The notes under the pieces: generated by a model
The model's database searches: none
What the model saw: the letters and a program-made list of their open reading frames with translations, nothing else
What the model was told of the DNA's origin: nothing
Source: Amoebidium appalachense
Lineage: Eukaryota > Ichthyosporea
Assembly (NCBI GenBank): GCA_963693365.1
Contig: CAVNZM010000011.1
Span: 4,092,001 to 4,156,000 of the forward strand
Direction of reading: 5' to 3'
DNA length: 64,000 nt
In this document: piece after piece, positions 42,632 through 58,935 of the stretch
Numbering within the stretch: the first letter of the stretch is position 1
Layout: every line of letters begins with the position of its first letter
Made by a program: the position numbers and the translations under genes

Positions 42632-42793
42632 ATGTCTGACAACTTACAGTTGCAGCAACTAGTCCAACTCCAGCTGGAGCAGAGGTTGGCCTCACAAGAT
42701 GCAATCATTTCTGACTTACAGAAGGAACAACGTGCACTAGAACTAGCTTCTATGAACACAATGTCCAACAGTCACGACTATTCTGCACCTTAG
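42632..42793 (+). CDS. 53-aa Gln/Leu-rich coiled-coil ORF
   Basis: An ORF in intron 1 of M20 copy 1 starts MSDNLQLQQLVQLQLEQR, a clear amphipathic helix, and ends with TAG. About 640 bp before it is a TGTTGGAGTACAC motif like the start of an LTR. It may be a truncated gag start of an LTR retroelement; no pol sequence is present. Confidence 0.3.
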   Translation: MSDNLQLQQLVQLQLEQRLASQDAIISDLQKEQRALELASMNTMSNSHDYSAP

Positions 42794-43163
42794 ATTGCAC
42801 ATAATAATGAACACAGGAATGCACGTTGTCAATACCGATTAAACTGCTAGAGTGCGTGCTAATGTAGAATCCTTTTTATGTACACGTGTAGTAGTATGTA
42901 GCCCAGCAGCCGGAATTGAAGCTCCCTAATTTACCAAGCCAAAAACAATTAGCAATGGCAAAAAACCTGTTGCGACCCAAATTTGGGTTTTAGCTGCTCT
43001 TTGCTAACCTCTTATTCTTGTTATTGTCCCAGTACCGAAGAACCATCCTTGGTAGGTACGTATACGTTGAAAAATAATGGCCTTGTCCTCTCAGGAAGCC
43101 ATTGGCAAGGCTGGGGTTCCTGCAGAGAGCTCGAGCATTCAAGTGTGTGCCACCACCGGATTG

Positions 43164-44696
43164 TTAAATTGTATAAGTATTTGGGACAGGAAGCAGAGAC
43201 ACAGTGGTGCAGTGTGAAAACATCACAGACACACAACAACAAAACACGGAACGATCGGAGCAGTGTACACAACAGACATCAATGTTTAGACACGACTGAA
43301 CACAATTTATTTCGATCTCATATATATACTCGAAATTCCCTTAAGTCAAATCCATACATGATTTCCGACTGGTCGGAAATCTGATTCTTTGTCTAAAATA
43401 ACCAATCACAATTAACTGATTATTTCCCGGATAGATCCGGCGACACAGGAACACACACCATAGCTCACAGCAACTAGAAAGTATTGAGGTGAAAAGTAAC
43501 GAGGAAAGAGGTGATGTTTCTAACCTATCACCGGCTGCAAAGACTCTGACACTTTCTGACTAAGTCTACTGATTGGTCAGAGCACGGCAACACACAAAAC
43601 TAAAGTGGTTGACTAAGCTATGATTCACACATGACAAGCTAAAGTGTAGCCTAAGTGTTTTCCTACCAATCAAAACATTACAAGTAATACAATTTTTTTA
43701 TTTTATCCCGTTTCACTCCCGGCGAGGCACTGACTCAGGGGAGCTTACCGTCTTCCGCCTAGACACAGATCGTACTGTATAGCACTCATAAGTCTCGATT
43801 CTAATTGACCCCAACTGGCACTATTTTTAGTTACGCCTTATCCCACGGTTCTAGCCGCAGCAAAGCTAGTGGGGAAGTGAGCACACTCTCACTTTAACAA
43901 CACCAGCCGGGAGCGACCCGGGACACATACACAAACATAAAGACTTGAAAGGGGAAGACCCCATGCCCACTGGCAGGACGCTGACCCGAACCGTGGCCGG
44001 TGACTCGGATTGGTCTCCCACTTGAACGTTGGGCTGGGATGCCCAAGCGGCGCGCCGTCGACGTCAGAGGGCCGGTGCTGTTCATGATGTCATGTCTTGC
44101 GGCCGGATGATAACAAATTGGTGGTGCTGCTTGACGTGGTCTGGGGTGATGGCTTCTAGGGGGCGGTCAGACCGGTGGACCGTCGAGGCAGAAAAATCGG
44201 AAGTAATCGGGATCGATCCTGCGACTTTGAGCTTGACACGCAGAGATCTTACCATTCACCAACCCGCCCCTAACGAGTAATACAAAGCTACTCAACGTAT
44301 ATTAGTGAAAAAGAAACATAATCATGTGAAAGAAAACAAGGGAGAAAAGAAAGAGAAAAGAAAGAAGGAGGAGGTCAAGGAAAGAGAGAAGAAAACAGGA
44401 CAGAAAACACGTACACGAAAACACAGTTGTAACAGAAGATATTTACGTACACATAAACATGTACACGTTTCTCCCTGAGTGGGTGGAAACGTGTACACAC
44501 ACATCAACACACTAACCAGTGACAAAGTACACGATTAGGACCGATCTATCACGATTACGTGTGTATACTATACACATTAGAGATCGATGAGACATTAAAT
44601 TTTTTCGTAATAGGAGTGTGACATATATACTAAGCACATGAACTGAAACATAACTCAAACTGAAAAGATCTTACCTAATGTAGATACTAGGTGCTA
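43164..44696. mobile_element. 1.53-kb insertion in M20 copy 1 exon 2
   Basis: Exon 2 is continuous in copy 2 but split here after ACCACCGGATTG. GATTG occurs at both junctions (43159-43163 and 44697-44701), a 5-bp target-site duplication. Ends are TTAAATTGTATAAG and ACTAGGTGCTA; no terminal inverted or direct repeats and no long ORF are evident. It contains a tRNA-like segment on the minus strand. Confidence 0.75.
44201..44275 (-). repeat. tRNA-like segment, possible SINE head
   Basis: Minus strand reads GGTTGGTGAATGGTAAGATC (box A-like), then about 25 nt later GCAGGATCGATCCC (box B-like, compare GGTTCGANNCC). Stem pairing is imperfect, so a functional tRNA is unlikely. A tRNA-derived SINE start is the best guess. 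Confidence 0.35.
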
Positions 44697-45170
44697 GATT
44701 GGTCATCGACATCAAGGGCCAGGCTCCCCCTGTGTATGCCCCCCACCCCCCCCTCCCCCCGCTCTCTCTCTCTCTCTCCCCCCCCCCCCCCCCCACCACC
44801 ACCACCACCACCTCCCCCCTTCCCCCCTCTTCACGTTTCTCGCCACACATAAACGGCTCTTAAGATGTGCCCTCCCTCCCCCCTTCCCTCCTTCCCTCCC
44901 TCCCAAACCCACCCAACTTCATTCCGACCTCTGCAGGGAGACTGGTGCTGATACTATCGATGTGATTGCACTGAGAGCTGACATGGACTGTCTGCCGATG
45001 ACTCGGAAGTCAATCCAGTAACAACCGTCATCCCTCCGTCACCCTATGGTGCCAATGCGTTCACATAGGATGAAAAACGAAAACGGATTGAAAATTACAA
45101 AATGGTACACACGAAGGTTGGACGCACGTGCAATGGCTGCGGGGATTCGAAGGGAGTGCTTTTTTTTTTT

Positions 45171-45201
<31 letters not shown>

Positions 45202-45202
45202 G

Positions 45203-45307
45203 GGAAGAAGGACAGGAAGGTGTACAGACATTCTGGTCCCACATCAGAGCAACGACGGACACACTGTTGGAATACGTCACCATGTATGACAGCAAGAGTC
45301 TTGAAGT
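45203..45307 (+). other. candidate plus-strand exon
   Basis: An open frame after a poly-G tract (TFWSHIRATTDTLLEYVTMY, then DSKSLE) ends at a good donor GAA|GTATGTATG. It does not match an M20 exon, and no partner exon was found. Confidence 0.2.
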
Positions 45308-45377
45308 ATGTATGTGTCTTAGCTTGTTTGTATTCGTGTCTGCTTTCCTTCTTTGTGCTCTTTCTCTTTTCTTTCTC

Positions 45378-45408
<31 letters not shown>

Positions 45409-45542
45409 TCCCCCCCCCCCCCCCCCCCCCCCGTATCTCTCTCTCCCTAGTTTCTGTGAGCACAGATATCTGTAGATCTGTGCACACCTGGCTCTCTTGC
45501 CTGATAAGAACTTGTTGTATTTTATTTCTGTTTGCTCTCCTC

Positions 45543-46125
45543 TGTTTATCTGAGAGGTAGCGTGATTAACTAGCTACACTCGTTGTCTTTCCTTTATTTC
45601 AAAATGGCTTCTGAGTTTTGTTCTCAAAGGATGGCTCGCCAATAGTCACGAGCGAGTACATCTGTAGATCGTGTTGTGCATTCCTGTCTATTAATATATG
45701 TGTGTTGTGATTGGACAATAGATATATATGGAATTCGGTTTATTGAAAAGTGTCTTCACTTTGAGAGTGTCGACTATTAGGAAATATATGTATTTAAATA
45801 AGTTTCTTTATAGAGACGAACATAAATATATATGTGGGTTAATAGTGACTAGATGTATAATTACTTAATTTATTTAAGTAAGAGTTTCTAAACTTTAGTT
45901 TAATCGGAAGTTGGAATGCGTATGCTCTGTCGGAATGTGTTTTTCTATCTTCTGATAGAACCGATTGGTTCTCCCTCTTTAGTTGTGATAAGGTGATAAG
46001 TCGCCAGTACAAAAGGAACCGAGAGCACAATAAAGAATCAGTTGTTGTTTGAATCTTTCAATGTCTCGTGAACCGTGAACTCCGATTGCCCTCTCATTAA
46101 TGTGTTAGTCGTGTTTTACATGACA
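45543..46125 (+). mobile_element. probable solo LTR, 583 bp
   Basis: AT-rich block starting TGTTTATCTGAG and ending TTTTACATGACA (TGT...ACA), flanked by CCTC on both sides (45539-45542 and 46126-46129). AATAAA at 46029 lies about 97 bp before the 3' end, as expected for R-U5. No internal region or second LTR is seen. Confidence 0.5.
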
Positions 46126-48821
<2,696 letters not shown>

Positions 48822-49179
48822 ATGTCCAAGGTTTTCGAGGAGCTTACGGCCCTGCGCCGCCACTTCCACATGTACCCGGAGCCCGGCTTCCAAGAGTTCA
48901 ACACGCAGAAGCGGATTCAGAAGGTGGGTGGGATTTTTGCAATTTTCTTTTTTTGACTTGCACCTTCGCTTGAGGCTAGCGAATTATGGGACTCTGGGAA
49001 CTGCGTTTAGAAAATGCAGTGTTATGATTGCTTAAAGAGGGCTGGCGGCCAAAGTCCATCACGTTTTTTGTGGAGTGGAAGAAGGGGTTCGTCAGTATGG
49101 CTAAGCTATGCTGAAGAGAAGAAAGGGACTGGAGTCATGGCCAGTTGGTGAGAACTGGGGCTCTTTATTGAACATATAA

Positions 49180-49343
49180 CTGTAGGTTGCGTGCATGCGC
49201 GCGCGCACGCGCGTGTGTGTGTGTGTGTGTGTGCGCGCGCGCGCGTGTGTGTGTGTGTGTGTGTGTGCGTGTGTGTGTGTGTGTGTGAGGTTGCGTGCTT
49301 ATGTGTGTGTGTGTGTGTGCGTGTGTGTGTGCGTGTGTGTGCG

Positions 49344-49409
<66 letters not shown>

Positions 49410-49465
49410 TGTGTGGAAGTGTGTGTGCTGTGTGTGTCTGAGTGTGTGTGACACAGTGTTTTAAT
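49180..49465. repeat. (GT)n with GC interruptions
   Basis: GT-rich array in intron 1 of M20 copy 2. Confidence 0.85.
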
Positions 49466-50309
49466 AAGACTTAAACGGGAATGCCGCTGTGTATTCCGAA
49501 TCGAATGTGTGTGAGCAGGCGAGCATCACGTGCAACTGCAAGTGGTTGTACATGTGTGCTTGTGCGTATTTATTTCGTGGTTGTGCGTGTGCGTCCCATA
49601 CATGTCACTGTGTGTGTATATTTGTGCCCGTTTGCAAGTACCAAGTGTGCTTGTGTAGTAGGCTACCACATGGCACTCAATTCCCCAAATCCAACAAACA
49701 TCACTCTATTTTTTTTTTTTTTTTTTTTTGCACCCCTTCCCCTGCCCAATAATTTGTCCTCTCAGGAAGCCGCCAAGGCCGGGGTTCCTGCAGAGAACAT
49801 TCGAGTGTGTGCCACCACCGGATTGGTCATCGATATCAAGGGCCAGGCTCCCCCTGTGTATGCCCCCCCCCCCCCCCCCCCCCCCCCCAAACACACACAC
49901 CCGACCCCCCCCCCCCCCCCCACCCTTCCGCCCTCCCTTCTCCCCCAGGAAGGTAAGCCAACCTCTTAGCCATTCTCCCCCAGCATTCGAAGGAAGCTTA
50001 ATTTTCCCAATTGCATTTTGTGGTCCCCCCGCTCGTCATAAAATGCTTCCTTCGTACTCTGTGACACAATCTACCCCCCCCCCCCCCCCCACCCCCCGGC
50101 GGCCCAGCAATCATGTTAAGCTCTTCGTGTTTCATTGCGCAAACTCAACTTGGCGTTTGATAGCTACATCTCTCGGTTCTTGCTGTGCCCGTGACGCAAA
50201 CTTGTATGGTCTTACTGTGTTTTTTTTTAGCTCGCTTGAAGTCCGGTTTTCTCGTAGCAGTCAAAGGATTCACAGAAATCCATTGCTAACTTATTCCAAC
50301 CTTTTATCT

Positions 50310-50314
50310 TCTCT

Positions 50315-50379
<65 letters not shown>

Positions 50380-50382
50380 TAT

Positions 50383-50473
<91 letters not shown>

Positions 50474-50485
50474 CTCGCTCTCGCC

Positions 50486-50516
<31 letters not shown>

Positions 50517-50571
50517 GTCTGTCTCTCCCCCTCCCCCCTCTCTCCCCCTCCCTTTCTCCCCTTCTTTCCCT

Positions 50572-50580
<9 letters not shown>
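50310..50580 (+). repeat. (CT)n with an embedded (TA)n
   Basis: (CT)n, a short (TA)n at 50358-50376, then (CT)n again, in the intron before M20 exon 3 and leading into (CA)n and the cacag| acceptor. Confidence 0.9.
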
Positions 50581-50652
<72 letters not shown>

Positions 50653-51688
50653 GAGACTGGTGCTGATACCATCGATGTGATTGCACTGTGAGCTGACATG
50701 GACTGTCTAATGATGACTGAAGTCAACGACGTAACCTCCTCTCCCCCCTCTCCTCATACCCCCCATGCCCTCCCCACTCCCCCCCCCCCCCCCTCCCCGC
50801 CCTGCACGTTCTCTTTTCTGGGGTTCTCCTCGCACTCCTCTCTCCGGTGTTTCATGAAAACCCCCCTCATTCATCTGCACTCCGCATCTCATGCCTTTTT
50901 GCTTATCCCATCTGCCTCTTTATTCTTGCTTGGTTTTGCATATGGTATTATGGTGTGTGCATACGCCATGTGTGTGTGCGCAGTGGTGGTGGTGGTGGGA
51001 AAGGGGGGAGGGGGGAGGGGGGGGATAAACAACAAAAATTCCTCTTTTTTTTTTTTGTTCTGGAATGTTCAATAGGGTCGTGCCCACATGGCATGCATAA
51101 GGACCCCCCCCCCCCCCCCCCCCCCCCCCCTAACACACACACACACACACACACACAAGCAGACAATCCAACTCGATATCTTTTTGCTACCTCAACTCCA
51201 CTCCTCAAACCACTGGGCATTCTATAGGGCTCCTATTCTGTCTCCTCCTCCTCCCTCCCCCCTCCCCCCCCCCCCCCTCCCCCCTCCCCCCCTCTCCCCG
51301 CACAAAAAAAAAAAAACAGATACCTCCCCCCCCCCCCCCCCCCCCCCCTTCCCTTCTGCCCTTGACAAACACACACTAATGCACACTTGCACACATCTCC
51401 GGCGACCCCCCGTCTTTCCCCTCACGGCACACTGGGATGCTACTGTATGTGTACTTCCGTGTGTGAGTGTGTGGTACATGTGTGTGTGTGTGTGTGTGTG
51501 TGCGTGCGTGTGCGTGTGCGTGTGCGTGTGTGTGCGTGTGTGTGTGTGTGCGTGTGTGTGTGTGTGTGTGCGTGCGTGCATGTGTGTGCCGTTGCATCAA
51601 AGGTTGTCCCAGGGGCTTTCTCTGACAATTTTTGCCCTTCGCCCTCTCCCCTCCCCTCCCCCCCCGCCTCCGCCCTCCCCACCCCTCC

Positions 51689-51725
<37 letters not shown>

Positions 51726-52224
51726 AACAAAAAAAAACGTAAAATTAAAAATAAACATAAATAGGATCTCCCCTATCATTCGACCATCCCTGGGCGGGGG
51801 CACATGTGCGGACATGACGGGCACATGGCCAGCCTGGTGGGGGTTATGAGAGTGCTGGCTGAAAATGCAAAGGATATCCCACAGGTATGTTATCTCGTCT
51901 CTCTTTTTTTTTTTTTTTTTTTTTTTTGAAAATTCATCATGTATGTATTGTATTGGCCGGATTGCCTTCCTAGAGTCGGAGCTTTTCAATGATAAGAATA
52001 TCTACATTTTGAAAGGAAAATCGCTAGGTTTTTTTTTGTTTGCCTTTGGGCTTCCCTGGGCTGTTGTTCATGAAGCGTACTCTCAGACGTAGACACAGGC
52101 GATTGCTTTTATGCATGCACACTTAAACTTCTACACACATTATGCACACACGATGGTACGTTTGCACGCACACACGCACATGGCCCCCAATAAACATACA
52201 GGTACACATAGAGCAATTTGGCGA

Positions 52225-52353
<129 letters not shown>

Positions 52354-52639
52354 CGCGCGCGCGCGTACAGAACAAGACCATCCGTCTTCTCTTCCAACCC
52401 TCCGAGGAACAACCCCCCGGTCGTGCCCCGACCATATTAAGGAGGGCTGCCTCGAAGGTGACCCCCCCCCTCCCCCCTCCCCCTTCTCCCCCCCCCTCCC
52501 CCCCCCCCCCCCACCCTCCCCCCCCCCCCCCCTTCCTTCCCCCCCCAGATCTTCCCCCCTCCCCCCTCACTCCTCGTTTGGTACAAGAAACTGAAAGAAC
52601 GTATATAACAATATAACAGGACTCCAAGTAATGGAAGGA

Positions 52640-52990
52640 GTCTATATGTGGGGAGGAAAAGGAGAGAAAAAATTAAGTAAGCGATTAGGAGAGGAGGGGA
52701 GGAAGGGGGGGGGAGGTTTTTTTTTTTTTTTTTGGGGGGGGGGGGGGGGGGTTGGTGTGTGGGCTGTGTGTGTGTAGATGGGTGGGATGGTTGTGAGGCA
52801 CGGCAGTGATAGTCCCTGCAAACAGAAATACCCCATGAATATTTATGTTGGAAAAGACATGGTGCCACTGTATGTGTGTGTGCGCATGTGTGTGTGTGTG
52901 CATGTGTTATGGGAGGACCTCTAGGGGGGGGGGGGGGGGGAGGGGGGAAGGAAAGGGGGGAGGGGGGGGGGAGGGAGGGGTGAGGGATGC
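52640..52990 (-). other. polarity-inverted island in M20 intron 5
   Basis: Within an otherwise C/CT-rich plus-strand intron, this stretch is G-rich on the plus strand. It contains a minus-strand acceptor-like site (ttctgtttgcag at about 52819-52830) followed by GGACTATCACTGCC, weakly similar to exon 6 (GGTTATCACTGC). It could be a small inversion carrying a diverged exon copy. Confidence 0.3.
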
Positions 52991-53119
52991 AGTAGATCCA
53001 AGTGAAGCAAAAATCAACCCCCCCCCCCCCCCCCCCCCCCCCTCCCCCCCACCCCACCCCTGCCTTCCCCCTTTTCTTCCCCCTAATGCTCTCAGGTCTC
53101 CGTCACATAATGTGCGACA

Positions 53120-53156
53120 CGCAAATACCCCCCCCCCCCTCCCCCTCTCCCCTCTC

Positions 53157-53213
<57 letters not shown>

Positions 53214-53218
53214 ATCTA

Positions 53219-53272
<54 letters not shown>

Positions 53273-53280
53273 CCCCCCCC
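53120..53280 (+). repeat. (CT)n/(TATC)n tract
   Basis: CT-rich array with CTAT interruptions in M20 intron 5. Confidence 0.85.
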
Positions 53281-53554
53281 CCCCCCCACACACACACACA
53301 CACACACTCACACTCACACACACAGTGCCACACGCACACACATACACACAAGTCAAAGCTTATCTCCCTAAAAATAGACTTCGGCGGCTGCATTTCTTGC
53401 TCTTCAAAAAGAAAACCATTTGGAACTCTAGAAAACCTCCTCCTTTTTCGCTTGAGTTTAATTCTCATTCCACCCTACTTCATCTTACTTACTCTCTGTC
53501 ATGCTCCTCCACCTTCCCCCCCGCTTGCTCTCCCCTCTCTCTATCTCGCTCTTA

Positions 53555-53880
<326 letters not shown>

Positions 53881-54898
53881 GTGTGTGTGCGTGTGTGTGT
53901 GTGCAGGTGTGCAAGAGGTTTACGGTTATCACTGCTGGCCCGTAACCCAACTTGTAAGTGCCCCCCCCCCCTCCTCCCTCCCCCCCCCCCCCCCCCCCAC
54001 CACCACCACCACCACCCCCGCCCCTTCCCGCCCTCCGCCCCCCCCACCATCTCTCCTCCCCTCCCCGCCCCATGTATTTTAAGCCAAGTTCATGTGCATG
54101 TGCGCATGTGTACATCTCATGAAGAGAAGTTGGAGGATCAAAAATGTAGAAAATAAGTCCTCGATTGTGTCATTTCTCTTTATTTTCTGTGGTATCACTG
54201 TGCACGTGTACATAGGTATGTTCTGTCCCATATAAACCCCACTTACTGCTTTTTCAATTCCATCCAGATTTCACAGGTCACTTTCTGCTGTAAAAATGCG
54301 TTGGAACCCCCTTGGTGATGGGCTCATTACAACCACCACTCCTCTTGCCTACACAATATTGTTTTCTTTGGGGTGTTCTCTATTTCATGTAAAAGTGTTG
54401 TCGTGTTCTGTGTAGCAATTTTTCCCGACTCCCTAGCCCAAGCGCCCTCCTTCCTGCCCTCCCGCCAGCCCGCTTGCCCCCCCCCCCCCCCCCCCTTCCC
54501 CCTATCCACCCCCCCTCCCCCCCCCCCCCCCCCCCAAACAACAACAATCCTACTCCTTATTTCTATCCTCTCATCCCCCCCCCTCCCCCTCCCCCCCCCC
54601 CCCCCCCTTTTTTTTTTTTTCAGGGCACGCTTGCGGCGGTTACTGGGCCGCTAATGGCCGGGGAGTTCGAGATCAACATTACCATAAAAGGAAGAGAGGG
54701 CCACGCCTCTATGCCCCACATGGTGGTCGACCCCATCGTTTGTGCCGGTAAGGAAATAGGCAAATGGGCTTCTTTAATTTTTGATTTTGTTTTTATTTAT
54801 TTTGTCTTATTTCCTCTTCCCTCCCCCCTTCCCCCCTCCCCCCCCCCCCCTCTCTCTCCCCCCCCCCCCCCCCCCCCCCCTCCCTTTTTTCTTTGGCT

Positions 54899-54931
54899 GC
54901 CGGGGAGTGCGAGATTAACACTACCATAAAT

Positions 54932-54964
<33 letters not shown>

Positions 54965-55008
54965 TACCTCCATGCCGCACATGATGGTCGACCCCATCGT
55001 ATGTGCCG
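54899..55008 (+). pseudogene. partial duplicate of M20 exon 7 with a poly-G expansion
   Basis: Repeats the second part of exon 7 (GAGTGCGAGATTAACACTAC, then CATGCCGCACATGATGGTCG) and the donor GCCG|GTAAGC, about 150 bp downstream of the real exon. Bases encoding KGREG are replaced by 28 consecutive G (54935-54962). Confidence 0.85.
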
Positions 55009-55825
55009 GTAAGCGAACGAGCAAATTGGCTTTATGGATTTGACCGGGTAGAAATTTTTTGCGTTGTTCTATGGCTTTTTTGCCAGGTTTTTTTTCTTAA
55101 AGAACGTCTGTACGATGTTGCACGGCTAGCTGAAAGATACAAATTAGTGGAAGGATAGAAATGGAAAACGACGTTTGTGATGAAAGCGAGAGAGAGTGAG
55201 AGGGAGGGGGAGAGAGAGAGAGGCAAGGAGGGAAGGATGGGGAGGAGGGAGGGGGGAGAGGCAAGGGGGGAAGGAAGGGGGGGGGGGGGGGGGGGGGGAC
55301 GGGGGGGACAGGGGGAAGAGTGCAGAAGAGAGCGTGTGCGTGTGTGTGTGTGTGTGCGTGCATGCGAGTGTATGTGTGCACGTGTGTATGTGTATACACG
55401 AGTACCGAGCACGTGACATAAGTCATTCTGACTGTGCAAGGTTGGCGGTGTCATGTACCAGCCACACGTCCATCCCCTATTTACCATTTATAGCAGCAAC
55501 CAAACCCTTTGCTCAACAATACATATGTAGCCTTTGCCCCTACCCCTCCCCCCCTCCCTCCCCCCTCCCCCCTTCCCCCCCCCCCCCCCCCCCCGTGGGT
55601 AGTGCTCTACTTGAACACATTCTATACTCCCCCCCCCCCTTCCCCCCCCCCCCCCCCCCCTTCCCCCCCTCTTCTCCCAACAGCAGAGGTAATCACAGCT
55701 CTTCAGACGATTGTATCTCGCAAGGTGTGCTGCAAGGATATGTGTGTGGTCTCAATTGCAATGTGCCACGCTGGAGAGGCCCCAAAAGTGATCCCAGATC
55801 ACGTGACGATGAGGGGCACGATCAG

Positions 55826-55901
55826 GTGTGTACGTGTGTGTACGTGTGTGTGATTGTGTGTGTCTGCTTGTGAGTGTGCTGGTCGTGTGTGTGTGTGTGT
55901 G

Positions 55902-55953
<52 letters not shown>

Positions 55954-55960
55954 GTGTGAT
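55826..55960 (+). repeat. (GT)-rich start of M20 intron 8
   Basis: The donor GTGTGTACGTGTG runs into (GT)n. The same 525-bp intron ends in (CA)n-CAG at 56350. Confidence 0.9.
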
Positions 55961-56199
55961 GGGGGAGGGGGTGAGGGGGGGAGGGGGGGGAGGGGGGAAG
56001 GGCACGGTGGAGATGTGCATGCAAGGATGTGGGTGTGGTTGGACGTGTATGTTGTACCTATGGGAACTTACTTTATCACTGTGTGGTCTTGACTCTAATT
56101 ACAATCAATAGGATTCCCTGTGCATTGTTAAGCTGATCCACACGGAAGCTGAGCATTCTTATCTCATTCTTTAAAAACCCTCGCGCTTAAACTCACACG

Positions 56200-56351
<152 letters not shown>

Positions 56352-56503
56352 ACCACCAACATGGATGTTATGGCCATGACCAAGGAAAAAATCACCAATA
56401 TTGCCACCGGTGTTGCCCAGGCCCACGAATGCACGGCAGAAGTGAAGGTGCCCCCTCCCCCCCCCCCCCCCCCCCCCTTCTCCACCCTCCTCCCCCCTCC
56501 CTC

Positions 56504-56541
<38 letters not shown>

Positions 56542-56816
56542 CTCTCTCTCTCTCTCCCCCCCCCCCCTTTTCTCCCCCTTTTCCCCCTCTCCCTTCTCCC
56601 CCTCCCCCCCCCCCCCTCCTCAAAGGCCAACACAACACGCTGGCATCAAAACAGTGGGTCTGAGGCCAATCTATCCTTGCACCGTTCCGATAACGTCCTT
56701 TACCCCCCCCCCCCCCCCCCCCCCCCCCCCGCCCGCCCCCCATCCCCCCTCCCCCCCCCCCCCCCCCTCTTTCTGTGTGGTACGTTTTCTTGGAAGAGTC
56801 AAAAGAGGGCCAAGAG

Positions 56817-57592
<776 letters not shown>

Positions 57593-57963
57593 GGAGAAAT
57601 GAACAGACTAAAAAAAACACCATACACACCACCACGACTAGTGGCCTCCCACCCTTCTCGATTGCATGAATTGTTTCTCAGAATGCTCTTAGAAGTTGAC
57701 AGTTCTAATATAGTCTCCATACTCATTTTCTGGCGCTTTTTTTTTCCTACTCAGGAGCGGCCCGGGTGCTTCTGGTTCATGGGGGGGTAGGAGGCCGGGC
57801 GCAGCAACGCCATCAACCACAACACGCGGTTTGACTTCAACGACAACTGCCTGCCCACACCGTGCACGTCTACCTGCGCCTGCCCGAGCACCGCCTGGGC
57901 GTCACCCCGTGCAAGGAACTGCATGAAATCCTGCCCATGGAGAAACGGGTTGTCAAGGCCTAG

Positions 57964-58896
57964 TGTGTGTGTGTGCCGTGTGTGTGTGTGGTGGTGGTGG
58001 GTGGGGGGGGGGGGGGGGGGGGGGGGGTGGGGGGGAGTTGGTAGGTGTCGGAGAGAGGTGGGGGGGGGGGGGGGGGGGGAAGGGGGGAGGGGGGCGGATA
58101 ACACTAGCGTTTGATATGAGCCTCTTTCACCAGTTATATATTTTAGAATATCAATTAAACAGCGTCAAACAATAGAAACAAAGGACTCTCACTCAACCTT
58201 AAACCCCCCATTTTTATTCCGAATTTATTTATTTTTATTTTAGTTTTGTTATTTTTTTGTTTTTTATTTTGTATACCTCAGTCTTCTTAGTGGGCCTGAT
58301 AACTCGCATGCAACATTAACCTTAAATTTAGACACTGTTTCTTTTCCCCCTTTGTTTTTTTGTGATTCAAGTGTGTGCTGGTGACTGTTGATGGTTCCTA
58401 CACCTAAGATGTTGTGACTTTTGCAGTGTATTAAGGCAGAATCTCCGGAGCCAACAAATAAATGCTTTTTGCCACATACACCATTTCTCTCGATCAGGAC
58501 GGCTTGCCCGCCAGAAGTACAGGAAATCCATTGTTTCATGATCAAATACCCGTCGATGAATTAGTATGGTTTGCACATCCATTCAGCCAACAGCCATATG
58601 ATTATAGATTGGCATAGATAGCTTTTCTTTCCTTTATTACTTTTATTAGGCCTCGCGACCCCGTGCGACGATATATTGTCAAGTGGTGTCCGTATTAGTG
58701 TCGCCGCCTATGGCATGACAATAGGCTCTAACAGTTCAAGTTTTTCTCTTTCTTGGGGTGGGCGCACGTGCATGTGTACACACGTGACGTGTGGTTAGGT
58801 AGTGAAGTAATACCCCCCTCCCCCCCTTTCCCCCCGGCCTTTACCCCAGCATGCACGTTCGCACACCAAGCCAGCCCCCCTCCCTCCCCCTCCCCG

Positions 58897-58935
<39 letters not shown>

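Larger units (their letters stand above)
41836..45017 (+). pseudogene. M20D amidohydrolase, copy 1: three exons, exon 2 interrupted
   Basis: Homologous to the 5' third of the gene at 48.8 kb. Exon 1 is 41836-41937 (MSKLFEELTALRRHFHMYPE), four base changes in 102 from copy 2. Exon 2 is 43095-43163 plus 44702-44733, split by a 1.5-kb insertion. Exon 3 is 44937-45017 (ETGADTIDVIALRADMDCLP), keeping the RADMD metal-site motif that is mutated in copy 2. Exon 3 has two extra bases relative to copy 2 before its donor. No exon 4 or later was found before copy 2 begins. It is probably a truncated, inactivated duplicate. The introns do not align with those of copy 2 although the exons do. Confidence 0.75.

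Noticed and set aside
54899-55008. Exon 7 copy as a mutually exclusive alternative exon
   Set aside because: It lacks the start of exon 7 and its acceptor, and a poly-G run replaces conserved codons.
58264-58545. 93-codon minus-strand ORF between M20 and SGT1
   Set aside because: No splice context, no recognisable motif, lies in the probable 3' flank of SGT1.
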